In this document: positions 8,281 through 16,949 of the stretch, one piece after another
Position numbering within the stretch: the first letter of the stretch is position 1
How the letters are laid out: each line of letters starts with the position of its first letter
Assembly: GCA_934700335.1 (NCBI GenBank)
Contig: CAKUXM010000002.1
Location: forward strand, 1 to 64,000
Length of the DNA stretch: 64,000 nt
DNA from: an uncultured Candidatus Melainabacteria bacterium
Lineage (GTDB): Bacteria > Cyanobacteriota > Vampirovibrionia > Gastranaerophilales > Gastranaerophilaceae
Reading direction: 5' to 3'
Position numbers and translations under genes: made by a program
The notes under the pieces: generated by a model
Told to the model about the DNA's origin: nothing
The model's database searches: none
What the model saw: only the letters and a program-made list of their open reading frames with translations

Positions 8281-8517
8281 ATGACAACAATGCAAGAAGA
8301 AAATTTAATAAATCTATTAGATGGATATGTTGAAAAAGGCGGACACCATTTAAATGTTAACGTATTCAATAGAGAAACTTTACTTGATGCTCAAGCTCAC
8401 CCAGAAAAATACCCACAATTAACAGTGAGAGTCTCAGGCTATGCAGTTAATTTCATAAAATTAACAAAAGAACAACAAGACGATGTTATTTCAAGAACAT
8501 TCCACAATGCAATGTAA
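8281..8517 (+). CDS. Stand-alone glycyl-radical domain of pyruvate formate-lyase (GrcA-like)
   Basis: A 78-residue protein equivalent to the last part of PflB: ENLINLLDGY, GGHHLNVNVFNRETLLDA, and the radical loop RVSGYAV with Gly53, ending in SRTFHNAM. It starts 22 bp after the core gene, has an AAAGGAG ribosome site at ideal distance, and has an in-frame stop just upstream (8275-8277), so it is translated as a separate polypeptide. E. coli GrcA (YfiD) is a related free glycyl-radical domain that can replace an oxygen-damaged PFL C-terminus. Here it appears to be the only such domain attached to this PFL locus. It should be activated by the pflA product downstream. A strong terminator follows. 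Confidence 0.88.
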   Translation: MTTMQEENLINLLDGYVEKGGHHLNVNVFNRETLLDAQAHPEKYPQLTVRVSGYAVNFIKLTKEQQDDVISRTFHNAM

Positions 8518-8528
8518 TAATTAAGTTT

Positions 8529-8568
8529 GAGGGGGCTTGAGGCTTTCAGCCTCAAGCCCCCTCTTTTT
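8529..8568 (+). terminator. Strong terminator between the pfl genes and pflA
   Basis: A perfect 15-bp GC-rich stem (8529-8543 with 8549-8563), a TTTCA loop and five T. It should greatly lower read-through into pflA, fitting a catalytic need for the activase. Confidence 0.92.
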
Positions 8569-8582
8569 AAATAAGGTAAGAT

Positions 8583-9326
8583 ATGGAAAAACAAATCTAT
8601 GGAAATATACATTCATTAGAATCTTGCGGAACCGTTGACGGTCCAGGGATAAGATTTGTCGTGTTTACACAAGGTTGCCCAATGCGTTGTCAGTATTGCC
8701 ATAACCCCGATACTTGGGCAATAGAAGAAAATAAAAAAATATCAGTTAAAGAAATCCTTGATGAATATGACGGGGTAAAAGAATTTTTGCGTAATGGTGG
8801 ACTTACCGTAACAGGTGGGGAACCGTTATTGCAACTTGATTTTGTAACAGAATTATTTAAACAAGCTAAAGAAAAAAATATTCATACGGCACTTGATACA
8901 TCTGGAATTTTGTTTAATCGTAAAAATACCAAAAAGATTGATGAACTCTTAAAATATACTGATTTAGTTTTATTAGATATAAAACATATTGATGATATTG
9001 AACATAAAAAATTAACAGGAATATCAAATATGAACATTCTTGATTTTGCAAAATATTTATCAGAAAAAAACATGCCAGTATGGATTAGACACGTTGTTGT
9101 TCCTCAGATAACTTATAATGAAAAATATTTAAAAGAATTGGGCAAATTTTTATCAACACTAAAGAATATAAAAGCATTAGATATATTGCCTTATCACAAT
9201 ATGGCAATACCAAAATACGAAAACTTAGGAATAGATTATCCGCTTAAAGATATTCCGCCATTGACAAAAGAGGAAGCTATAAAAGCAAGGGATATCGTTT
9301 TGAATGCAATGAGAAAAAATAATTAG
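8583..9326 (+). CDS. pflA: Pyruvate formate-lyase activating enzyme (radical SAM)
   Basis: A 247-residue radical SAM glycyl-radical activase. The cluster motif CPMRCQYCH supplies the three cysteines for the [4Fe-4S] cluster; GGEPLLQ is the SAM-binding GGE motif. The N-terminal IHSLESCGTVDGPGIRFVVF is typical of PflA. It abstracts hydrogen from the conserved glycine of PFL, here carried on the separate 78-residue protein upstream. The length is normal for PflA. It lies behind a strong terminator with only about 15 bp between the T run and the ATG, so it probably relies on read-through or a weak local promoter. Confidence 0.96.
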   Translation: MEKQIYGNIHSLESCGTVDGPGIRFVVFTQGCPMRCQYCHNPDTWAIEENKKISVKEILDEYDGVKEFLRNGGLTVTGGEPLLQLDFVTELFKQAKEKNIHTALDTSGILFNRKNTKKIDELLKYTDLVLLDIKHIDDIEHKKLTGISNMNILDFAKYLSEKNMPVWIRHVVVPQITYNEKYLKELGKFLSTLKNIKALDILPYHNMAIPKYENLGIDYPLKDIPPLTKEEAIKARDIVLNAMRKNN

Positions 9327-9363
9327 TATTGCAAAATTATCTTATAAATTTTATTATGTAAAA

Positions 9364-11028
9364 ATGAACAAGTCCAAAACAATAAAACATTATAGCATCT
9401 TTTTAATCATTCTGATTTTCACAATTTTAATCAGATTATTCAATTTAGACAAGCCTTTTGGACTTTGGCATGATGAAGCGACAATTTATTCTATCGCAAA
9501 TGCGTTACCGAATGTTCATGTCAATTTACAAAGATTTTTTATTTTTCCGATATATTATATTTTCTACAAAATTTGGATAACTATTTTCTCAAATACAGAT
9601 TTTATAATACGTTTAATGTCAGTATTTTTTGACACATTAAATGTAATTACATCATATTTTTTAGGAATACAAATTGCAAAAAATTTAAAAATAGAAGATT
9701 TAAAATATAAACTAGGCTTAATAACAATGCTCCTTTTTGCGATAAATTCATCGTTTGTCTATTATGCGCAAGAAGCAAAATTTTACTCATTAACGTTCTT
9801 TTTAGTAACTTTAACAACACTTACATTTTTAAAATTTGTAGACAAATTTGATAAAAAATCTGCGAGCTTATTTATAGCTTCAAACACTCTTTTGCTATAT
9901 ACACAAACGACTTTAGCAATAATAAACATTTTATTTACAGTTATTTCACTAATATTTTTGTATAAAAATAAAAGATTAAAATTATTTTTCATCTCTGCAA
10001 ATCTTGCTATATATTTACCGTTGATATGTTTTATAATTTTTATAAAACATTATTTTTCTGGCAATTTCAACATTGTATATTACGACAATTCGTTTATTTT
10101 ACAAGTATTACAAAACTGGTTCAGTCCGATTTTAACTGCATTACAAAATAATATACCGAATTATCAAAATGTCGTTTTTGCAAATTTATTGAACATAAAA
10201 TTTTTATTATACGTAATTTTTCCGGTAATTTTTATGATTTCTACATTTGTTTTAGCAATAAAAAATAATAAACTATTGAGAACTATATCAATTATCCCAA
10301 TTGTATTTGTAGCGTTTCATATTTTACTTTCACAAACAGAATTATATAGCGCAAATGTTCGTTATACATTAGCAGTATTACCAATAGTGTTAAGCATTTC
10401 CGCAGTTTATATAGGAGAAAACTTCAATAAAAAATTTGTGAAAATATTATTTACTCTTTTTGTAGCGGTAAATTTATTAGTACTATGTTCTCCAATGAGC
10501 GCAACAAAAGCCGAAAGACCAATTGGTTACAAAGCATTAGGAGATTTATTAATCCAAAACAAAATCAATCCTAATTACAATTTTATTATGCCTTTCAATA
10601 AAAATTTATTGAGAAAATATTATAAAATCACAGGAGAAACAGAAAGTTTTTATAATCTAAATTCAACAGATGCGCAAAAAACCTATCTTTCTGAAAAAGA
10701 AATTGAAAACATTTTTAAAAAACACAATATGATAAAAAATTATGAAAGATATTTTATAACAAATGAAATAACTAAAGAGTTTTCAGATTATGTTTTTAAA
10801 AATTATGCAAAAGACACTAATCACATTGTAGTTGTGATTGATAGAGGGATTTGTGTATTTTCAAATGACGAAATAAAAGAGGTTTTGGCTAATAATAAAA
10901 ATATTCCAATCCAATTTTTAAGATTATCAAGATTAAATAATGATTTAATAACAGTTTTACTTACAAAATACAAAATTGAAAAACAAATTGTTGATAAAAA
11001 TTGGGAAATAATTCTCCTAAAAAAATAA
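9364..11028 (+). CDS. GT39/ArnT-like polytopic glycosyltransferase
   Basis: A 554-residue membrane protein with about ten or more hydrophobic segments and a soluble C-terminal part. The first periplasmic loop contains LWHDEA, the acidic catalytic motif of GT-C fold, dolichyl-phosphate-mannose-type (PMT_2/ArnT) glycosyltransferases. These use polyprenyl-phosphate sugars to modify lipids or proteins outside the inner membrane. It starts 37 bp after pflA without a strong ribosome site. The 25.4-26.1 kb GT2 gene (DPM synthase-like) could provide the lipid-linked sugar donor, but they are not linked. The substrate is unknown. Confidence 0.75.
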   Translation: MNKSKTIKHYSIFLIILIFTILIRLFNLDKPFGLWHDEATIYSIANALPNVHVNLQRFFIFPIYYIFYKIWITIFSNTDFIIRLMSVFFDTLNVITSYFLGIQIAKNLKIEDLKYKLGLITMLLFAINSSFVYYAQEAKFYSLTFFLVTLTTLTFLKFVDKFDKKSASLFIASNTLLLYTQTTLAIINILFTVISLIFLYKNKRLKLFFISANLAIYLPLICFIIFIKHYFSGNFNIVYYDNSFILQVLQNWFSPILTALQNNIPNYQNVVFANLLNIKFLLYVIFPVIFMISTFVLAIKNNKLLRTISIIPIVFVAFHILLSQTELYSANVRYTLAVLPIVLSISAVYIGENFNKKFVKILFTLFVAVNLLVLCSPMSATKAERPIGYKALGDLLIQNKINPNYNFIMPFNKNLLRKYYKITGETESFYNLNSTDAQKTYLSEKEIENIFKKHNMIKNYERYFITNEITKEFSDYVFKNYAKDTNHIVVVIDRGICVFSNDEIKEVLANNKNIPIQFLRLSRLNNDLITVLLTKYKIEKQIVDKNWEIILLKK

Positions 11029-11060
11029 ATTAGCAATTCCATTTATGGTATCATCAACGT

Positions 11061-11930
11061 ATGAATAAACAAATTGAAGACGATAATTTTAGAATATTTT
11101 CATTGATGAGTAATTATTTGAATAATTATTCTACATATATTACAAAAGCTGATATTGACGAAGTAAAAACTAAGAATATGTCAGCCGAACAAGCGTTTTC
11201 AATAATTCTTGCAAACGGTGTTGGACTTGATATTTTAGACAAAAATACTGATAGGGATTTTTATAACAAGTATTTTACTAAAATGATGAAATGTTTAAAA
11301 ACTAATGACTACAAGGAAAACGAGTATTATAAAAACATTATTAATCCAAAGATTAAACAGGATAATATTGAATTCAAGTATGAATATTACAAACCTTATG
11401 AGGGCTTTGTTTTTAACGATATTGAAAAAGATTTAGAAGGCAGAATGTATCCGCAAGTGGGATTTTTTGAGGAACATTTTAGATATCCTGCAATATTAGA
11501 AAACGGTAGAATTTGGATGACTGTAACTCCAAACGAAATTGAGACAATGAAAAGTCCTATCGAAAAAGCTCACGGTAAAGTTCTAACACTTGGCTTGGGA
11601 CTTGGATATTATCAATATATGATTTCTAATAAAACAAATGTTGATAAAATTTATATTATTGATAAAAACGAGACGATAATTAATTTATTCAAAAAGTACA
11701 TTCTTCCTCAATTTCAAAATAAGGACAAAATTAAAATAATTCATGCTGATGCGTTTGAATTTTTGAAAAACGATATGAGTAAATATAATTTTAACTTTGT
11801 ATTTTCTGACCTTTGGCACGATGTGTCAGATGGCGTTGATATGTATTTAGATATTAAAAATTACGAAAAATTATACCCAAATATTGATTTTGAATACTGG
11901 ATAGAAAAATCAATCAAAATGTATTTATAA
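11061..11930 (+). CDS. Protein with a SAM-dependent methyltransferase-like (spermidine synthase-type) domain
   Basis: A 289-residue protein. The C-terminal half has a class I methyltransferase-like core: the glycine-rich loop VLTLGLGLGYYQYMIS, the acidic strand end KIYIIDKNE and the motif II-like IIHADAFEFL followed by FVFSDLW. This layout resembles spermidine-synthase-like proteins. The N-terminal 110 residues are not recognised. It follows the GT39-like gene by 32 bp and may be co-transcribed. Whether it methylates, transfers aminopropyl groups or only binds SAM is not visible. Confidence 0.6.
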   Translation: MNKQIEDDNFRIFSLMSNYLNNYSTYITKADIDEVKTKNMSAEQAFSIILANGVGLDILDKNTDRDFYNKYFTKMMKCLKTNDYKENEYYKNIINPKIKQDNIEFKYEYYKPYEGFVFNDIEKDLEGRMYPQVGFFEEHFRYPAILENGRIWMTVTPNEIETMKSPIEKAHGKVLTLGLGLGYYQYMISNKTNVDKIYIIDKNETIINLFKKYILPQFQNKDKIKIIHADAFEFLKNDMSKYNFNFVFSDLWHDVSDGVDMYLDIKNYEKLYPNIDFEYWIEKSIKMYL

Positions 11931-11992
11931 TACTCTTCTTGCGATTATCCATTTTTCAAGTAAGATTAAAAAGGACAGTTTTGGAGAAAAGT

Positions 11993-12619
11993 ATGGAAAT
12001 TATCAATTTAGTTATAACATTTGTTATAAATTTTATACAACACATTATCACAGTAATGGGAGCTTGGGGCATAAGCTTACTTATGGCAATCGAATCATGC
12101 AACATTCCTCTACCGAGTGAAGCAATTTTACCATTTGCAGGTTACATCGTCAGCAAAGGCGAAATGAATTTTCACGTAGCAGCATTTGCGGGGGCATTTG
12201 GTTGCGTACTCGGTTCAATCCCTTCTTATTACTTAGGATATTTTGGAGGAAGAACATTTGTTGAAAAATATGGTAAATACTTTTTGGTATCACATAAAGA
12301 TTTAGAAGAAGCCGACGCATGGGTTGATAAATACGGTGATTGGGCATTCTTCTTCTGTAGAATGTTACCGGTGGTAAGAACATTTATTTCACTTCCTGCA
12401 GGCATTTTGAGAGCAAGAAAAAGAATTTTCTTTACACTGACATTTTTAGGTTCGCTTGTTTGGAGTTATTTACTAATTTACGTTGGCGTAAAAATGGGCG
12501 AAAATATGGACGCTTTCAAACATATTTGGCATAAATTTGACGTTGCAATTGTCGTAATCTTCGGAATACTAGGTATTTTGTACGTATACAAACACTTTAA
12601 ACATTTAAAAGACTCATAA
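11993..12619 (+). CDS. DedA family membrane protein
   Basis: The start chosen is the ATG at 11993, which has a GGAG ribosome site; a longer in-frame start at 11939 lacks one. The 208-residue protein has the DedA (SNARE-associated/VTT) pattern: a membrane segment followed by ESCNIPLPSEAILPFAGY, a GCVLGSIPSYYLGYFGG region and a conserved arginine in FFCRMLPVVRTFISLPAG. DedA proteins are inner-membrane flippases or transporters linked to lipid recycling (undecaprenyl phosphate or phosphatidylethanolamine) and to membrane homeostasis. A GC-rich hairpin follows the stop. Confidence 0.9.
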   Translation: MEIINLVITFVINFIQHIITVMGAWGISLLMAIESCNIPLPSEAILPFAGYIVSKGEMNFHVAAFAGAFGCVLGSIPSYYLGYFGGRTFVEKYGKYFLVSHKDLEEADAWVDKYGDWAFFFCRMLPVVRTFISLPAGILRARKRIFFTLTFLGSLVWSYLLIYVGVKMGENMDAFKHIWHKFDVAIVVIFGILGILYVYKHFKHLKDS

Positions 12620-12629
12620 AAGTTTTGAT

Positions 12630-12676
12630 AACTTCAGAGGGGCGAAGCCGTATAACGGCTTCGCCCCTCTGAAGTT
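12630..12676. repeat. Perfect 21-bp inverted repeat after the DedA gene
   Basis: Arms 12630-12650 and 12656-12676 match perfectly around a 5-base loop. The stem is very GC-rich for this genome. No T run follows on either strand, so it is not a textbook Rho-independent terminator, though it may still halt transcription or protect mRNA ends. Confidence 0.8.
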
Positions 12677-12689
12677 GTACATAATACAT

Positions 12690-12722
12690 AAAAAAAAGAG
12701 GAGAAGAAACTTTATCTTCTCC
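12690..12722 (-). terminator. Terminator of the phage-holin-family gene
   Basis: On the minus strand the stem GGAGAAGA/TCTTCTCC (12700-12707 with 12715-12722) is followed by CTC and a T run. It lies 18 bp after the stop. Confidence 0.75.
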
Positions 12723-12740
12723 GTCTTTAAATTTAGCTAA

Positions 12741-13079
12741 CTAGTACTTGATATAACTTACGCCAAGACCCAAGAGAGAAATGATAATTGAGCCAAAGAA
12801 TGCACTCCAAAAACCACTTACACTAAACCCAGGTACTAAATATGCAGTAAACATCAGCAACAACGCATTAATTACCAATGCCAAAACTCCAAAAGTTACA
12901 ACATTGAATGGTAATGTAATCCAATTTAAAATCGGTTTAATAGAAACATTAATCATACCAATCACAATTGCAGCAACCATTGCAGCCGGAACACTGCTAA
13001 CTGTAATCCCAGGGAGAATCCATGCCGTAAATAAAACTATCAAAGTTAAAATTAGCCATTGAATTAGAAGATAGAGCAT
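12741..13079 (-). CDS. Phage holin family (superfamily IV, YvlD-like) membrane protein
   Basis: A 112-residue protein with four closely spaced hydrophobic segments and the family pattern: ILPGITVSS, INVSIKPILNWITLPFNVVTFG and LVPGFSVSGFWSAFFG. Despite the family name, such proteins are common chromosomal genes in bacteria, and lysis activity is not implied. The start has an AAGGA ribosome site. It is a single-gene unit convergent with the DedA gene. Confidence 0.82.
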   Translation of the reverse strand: MLYLLIQWLILTLIVLFTAWILPGITVSSVPAAMVAAIVIGMINVSIKPILNWITLPFNVVTFGVLALVINALLLMFTAYLVPGFSVSGFWSAFFGSIIISLLGLGVSYIKY

Positions 13080-13277
13080 TTTTATATCCTTTTTACTACC
13101 TTTATTATTATAAAATTTTCAAATAATAAAACATTGGGAATAAGTGCTAAAACGGTATTAGATGAACTACCTATCTTGATGTATGTTACATTTTTGTAAA
13201 AATTACACTTATTACTAGCAATAAATATTTTTAGGGTGTTTAATGAAAGTATAAAGAAGTGTAGGAAGGTAAGTAGA

Positions 13278-14981
13278 ATGAAAGTAAATCCAATTCAAGT
13301 AGCAATGCCATTTAGAGGCGTAACTAAAGTTAGCAAACCAGAAAACAAAATTGCCGAAGCTAAATTACATACCGCACCAGCAATAAAAGCAAAACCAAGT
13401 TTAGAATTAATACAAGTTATGAGTGGCGTTAAGCCGATGTCAATCGCAAAACCAGCACCAGTTGTTCACGACAACACACAAGCAGCACAAGCTCTTAAAG
13501 ATGCTGGCGTAATGGGATTATCAAAAGAAGATTATAAAAACGTTAAAAAAGTTCTTGCAAGAGGCGACGAACAAACAAGCAACGTTATGATGCAATTGCA
13601 AATGATTAAGAGTGGAGATATTGAAGCCTCTACTGTTAGCCACTATTGGGCAACTGGTAAGATGAACGATAACCTAGCCAATGATTTGGACATGATTTAC
13701 GAAGCTCGTAAAGCTGGTAAAAATCCTGTAGATGTTTATGTACCAGAAGTTAAATCTCAAAAAGAAGGTACTAAAAAAGCAAAAGTCGGAGACGTATTTA
13801 AAGTTGCTGACCAAGATAAAATCTATGTAAAAACAGACGACAACAAATCAAAACAATTAGACATGGACAAGGACATGTTCGTTAAATTGTTCCCACCAGC
13901 AAAAAGATTTACAACTCAACAACAAAAAATCGGTGATTGCTACCTTGTTTCAACATTAAACACAGTTATGCAAAATCCAAAAGCAAGAGTTGCAATTTAT
14001 GACGCTTTCCACCAAGAAGGAAAAGATGTAAAAGTTAAATTCCAAAATGGTTATGGCGAATACAAATACGAAAATGCTGAACTTCCAAAAGACAGAGTTC
14101 AAAAATACTCTCTTAAAGGTTCTACTGGTATCAGAATTTTAGAAGATGCTTATGGTTTAGATTCCGTAAACAAAGCTGATGTTAAATTCAGAGAAATCAT
14201 GACTGATAAAATTACTGCTAAAAAAGAAGAAGTTAAAAATTCAAAAGGTGAAGCTAAAATAAAAGCTCAAAAATCTTTAGAAGGTCATCAAAAACGATTA
14301 AATGATTATATTGAAGCAAAAAAAGATCCAAATAGAACAATCGTTGTATCTCGTGGCGATAACTACTACAACATCTACTACAAAGAAGATGAAAACGGTT
14401 TAATGTTCACTGATTTGAAAAACAATCCAGACAACAAAGATGATAAATTTGAAAGCCCTGCAGACTTCTACAGAGGTTCATTAGGTGGTTACAACTTTGA
14501 AGTTATGGAAAGAATGGGTTTTGGTGGTTTCAGACAATATAACTTAGACCTTGAAGAACCAACAGTTAACAAAATGATTAAGAAAGAAAACTTTAATGAA
14601 AACTACATCATGACAGGTGGTACAAGAGCCGGCGGAAGCAGAGTTGAAAACCCAGTTGCAGAAAAAGCTGGTATCTACGGGTTCCACGCATATACAATTG
14701 AACCACACAAAGATGCAAATGGTGATTTAAAAATGAGATGTACAAATCCTTGGAACACATCATTTGATGCAGATGTACCATACAAAGATTTCTTAAAATA
14801 CTATGATTCAGTTTCTATCGTTGATGTAAATTCTTATGGTAAAAAATTACCACTGGAAAAACAACCATACAAATACGATAAAGATGGCGCTGTTGTTGGA
14901 GACAACAAAAATGATGGCGAAGTTATCTGGTACAAGAATGGTAAAAAACCAGTTAAAGTACCTGATAGATTTAAAAAATAA
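13278..14981 (+). CDS. Calpain-like (family C2) cysteine protease
   Basis: The ATG at 13278 is chosen for its AGGAAGG ribosome site. The 567-residue protein has a complete calpain-type catalytic triad in the right order: Cys221 in QQKIGDCYLVS, His470 in GFHAYTIE and Asn490 in NPWN. About 200 N-terminal residues precede the protease core; they start MKVNPIQVAMPFRGVTK and have no signal peptide or EF-hand. Calpain-like proteases in bacteria are uncommon and are sometimes secreted or host-directed. A second, shorter relative lies 1 kb downstream on the opposite strand. The target is unknown. Confidence 0.82.
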   Translation: MKVNPIQVAMPFRGVTKVSKPENKIAEAKLHTAPAIKAKPSLELIQVMSGVKPMSIAKPAPVVHDNTQAAQALKDAGVMGLSKEDYKNVKKVLARGDEQTSNVMMQLQMIKSGDIEASTVSHYWATGKMNDNLANDLDMIYEARKAGKNPVDVYVPEVKSQKEGTKKAKVGDVFKVADQDKIYVKTDDNKSKQLDMDKDMFVKLFPPAKRFTTQQQKIGDCYLVSTLNTVMQNPKARVAIYDAFHQEGKDVKVKFQNGYGEYKYENAELPKDRVQKYSLKGSTGIRILEDAYGLDSVNKADVKFREIMTDKITAKKEEVKNSKGEAKIKAQKSLEGHQKRLNDYIEAKKDPNRTIVVSRGDNYYNIYYKEDENGLMFTDLKNNPDNKDDKFESPADFYRGSLGGYNFEVMERMGFGGFRQYNLDLEEPTVNKMIKKENFNENYIMTGGTRAGGSRVENPVAEKAGIYGFHAYTIEPHKDANGDLKMRCTNPWNTSFDADVPYKDFLKYYDSVSIVDVNSYGKKLPLEKQPYKYDKDGAVVGDNKNDGEVIWYKNGKKPVKVPDRFKK

Positions 14982-15005
14982 TAATTTTTAATAGATATAA
15001 GATTA

Positions 15006-15039
15006 AGAGAGGTAATCAAAAATTACCTCTTTTTTTTTA
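15006..15039 (+). terminator. Terminator of the large calpain-like gene
   Basis: AGAGGTAAT-CAAAA-ATTACCTCT (15008-15030) followed by a T run of nine or more. Confidence 0.9.
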
Positions 15040-15063
15040 TTTTTTAGTAAATAAAATATAGCT

Positions 15064-15951
15064 ATGAAAAGACGTTCAACAGGTATAATAAATGCAATTA
15101 TAGGTTCATCGAGCTATGGGACAAACCCATTATTTGCACTACCTTTGTTTGCAAATGGCATTGGAGTAAATTCTGTTTTATTCTATAGATATTGCTTGGC
15201 AACAATAATTTATGGCGCTTATATCAGATTTGTAAAGCACTTGTCTTTTAAAATTTCCTTTAATCAAGGAATTGCATTATTTGTCTTGGCGATATTGTTT
15301 TCGCTATCATCGTTGACGTTGTTTACCGCATTTAACTACATACCTTCTGGTATTGCATGCACAATTTTATTTATATACCCAATTATGGTTGCAATAATTT
15401 CAACGGTATTTTTCAAAGAAAAAATAACATTAGTTACCGTTTCTGCAATAGCTTTAACAATTAGCGGAATAATATTTTTAAATAATAATAGCGAGGTAAG
15501 TATTAACTTAAAAGGACTTATATACGTTTTAATTTCAGCACTTATGTACGCATTGTATATGATTGGAATAAAAAACATAAAATCAATTCGACATATAAAA
15601 AAACCAGTACTAACTTTTTACGTAATGTTTTTCGGATTAACTGTTTATATTTACAACCTAAACTTTTGCACAGAATTACAAATGCTAAATACACCGCTAT
15701 TATGGGTATTTGCATTTGGATTGGCAATAATTCCGACAATAATTTCACTAGAAGCAACAACGATTGCCATAAAGATTTTAGGTCCAACAATTACCGCAAT
15801 CTTTGGAGCATTAGAACCTTTAACCGCTATTACTTTTGGTTTAATATTCTTCCACGAAGTTTTCACACTAAAAATTGCGTTAGGAATTATCTTAATTCTA
15901 ACAGGTGTAACACTTGTCGTATTAAAAAGCGAGAAAAAGACAACTACTTAG
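15064..15951 (+). CDS. EamA/DMT-superfamily transporter
   Basis: A 295-residue protein with about ten hydrophobic segments in two homologous halves, the standard build of EamA (DUF6) drug/metabolite transporters. The first half ends near YPIMVAIISTVFFKEKIT and the second near LEPLTAITFGLIFFHEVFT; this glutamate-containing segment before the last helices is typical of the family. Substrates in the family range from amino acids to nucleotide precursors and none can be assigned here. The last 8 bp overlap the end of the convergent calpain-like gene. Confidence 0.88.
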   Translation: MKRRSTGIINAIIGSSSYGTNPLFALPLFANGIGVNSVLFYRYCLATIIYGAYIRFVKHLSFKISFNQGIALFVLAILFSLSSLTLFTAFNYIPSGIACTILFIYPIMVAIISTVFFKEKITLVTVSAIALTISGIIFLNNNSEVSINLKGLIYVLISALMYALYMIGIKNIKSIRHIKKPVLTFYVMFFGLTVYIYNLNFCTELQMLNTPLLWVFAFGLAIIPTIISLEATTIAIKILGPTITAIFGALEPLTAITFGLIFFHEVFTLKIALGIILILTGVTLVVLKSEKKTTT

Positions 15952-16825
15952 CTTCTTCTGTTTTTGGATAATATTTTGCAAAACCAAATAATTGCATTTC
16001 GTCCATAAATGTTCTGTAATCTTTTTTATAAGGTCTATCCGGTTTATAAGAATCTAAAAGTACAACGTCTTTGATTTCACCTTTATCATCTAAGTTTACG
16101 CTTTGGACAGAAATTGCGTGGCTTGTACCTCCAGAAGTTTGTTCTTTATCGTAATAAATATAAGTTGCAGAAAATCCTGCATTATTTTCCTTATTTTTAC
16201 CCATTTCTTTTAAAATCATTTCAGCAACTTCTCTGCTAGTTGTTTCTCTACCTAAACTACCTGTCATTAAATATTGTAGAGAATCCTTTCCAGCTAATGA
16301 ATTACCATAAATAGTACCTTCATTTAAATTTGTTTCTTTAAAATGTTTTTCTACTGCAAGTTCTAACAATAATGGGTCAGCATCACCACTAGAATAGTAA
16401 CTATTATTTTGAGCTTTTTTAAATTCTTTTTGAGAGATTTTTACGTCTTTACCTATACCTTTAAAGTGAACAGTAAAACTGCCATCTTGTTCTTTTGTAA
16501 TAGCATCTTGGAAAGCTTTTTTACCCCAATCTGTTTTAGACATAGAATTCATTTGAGCCAAAAGCCAGCAATCCCCCGCTGTTGAACCTTGACGTCCACC
16601 TTGAATAATTCCGTCCGGAGTATTTTTAATTCTTTCACGTTCCGCTTTTTCAGCCTCTTTTTTAGCTTTCTTTGCAGCTTTAATTTCCTCTTTTGTTAGA
16701 GTTTTTTTATCTTCTATTAAATTATTACCAAAAATACTTGTATCGCCTGTCTTTGCTTGAACAGATGATGTTGCATTTTGTTTTTGTTGTAAACCTAATT
16801 TTGAAATTGAAATATCGTTAAACAT
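15944..16825 (-). CDS. Small calpain-like cysteine protease homologue
   Basis: A 293-residue protein with a family C2-like core. Cys86 lies in STAGDCWLLAQMNS, very close to the classical calpain GDCWLL motif, and His236 lies in GGTSHAISV. At the position where an Asn-Pro-Trp motif is expected there is VVLLDSYKPD, so the third catalytic residue is probably Asp258 or is missing. A Lys/Glu/Ala-rich helix (41-68) precedes the core and there is no signal peptide. It may be an active variant or a pseudo-protease. The gene starts with a weak ribosome site and overlaps the EamA gene end by 8 bp. Confidence 0.75.
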   Translation of the reverse strand: MFNDISISKLGLQQKQNATSSVQAKTGDTSIFGNNLIEDKKTLTKEEIKAAKKAKKEAEKAERERIKNTPDGIIQGGRQGSTAGDCWLLAQMNSMSKTDWGKKAFQDAITKEQDGSFTVHFKGIGKDVKISQKEFKKAQNNSYYSSGDADPLLLELAVEKHFKETNLNEGTIYGNSLAGKDSLQYLMTGSLGRETTSREVAEMILKEMGKNKENNAGFSATYIYYDKEQTSGGTSHAISVQSVNLDDKGEIKDVVLLDSYKPDRPYKKDYRTFMDEMQLFGFAKYYPKTEEAK

Positions 16826-16949
16826 AAAAATCCTTATACTTGCTTTGTTTTAATAAAGGTTGATAAAAAATATAATTGTTATTATTTAAAATAATTATAA
16901 CATTTATTTACAAAACTTCATGCTAAAATTTTTATAAAAGAGGTTTTAC

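Noticed and set aside
8159..8281. Sequencing frameshift in pflB as the reason for two ORFs
   Set aside because: The second frame has a stop three bases before its ATG and a good ribosome site, and about 80 extra bases separate the homologous parts. One indel cannot join them.
12741..13079. Prophage lysis holin
   Set aside because: The family name is misleading; no endolysin or phage genes are adjacent and such genes are common chromosomal ones.
15666..15971. 101-residue plus-strand ORF inside the EamA gene
   Set aside because: It is a frame shadow of a well-supported transporter gene with no independent start signals.
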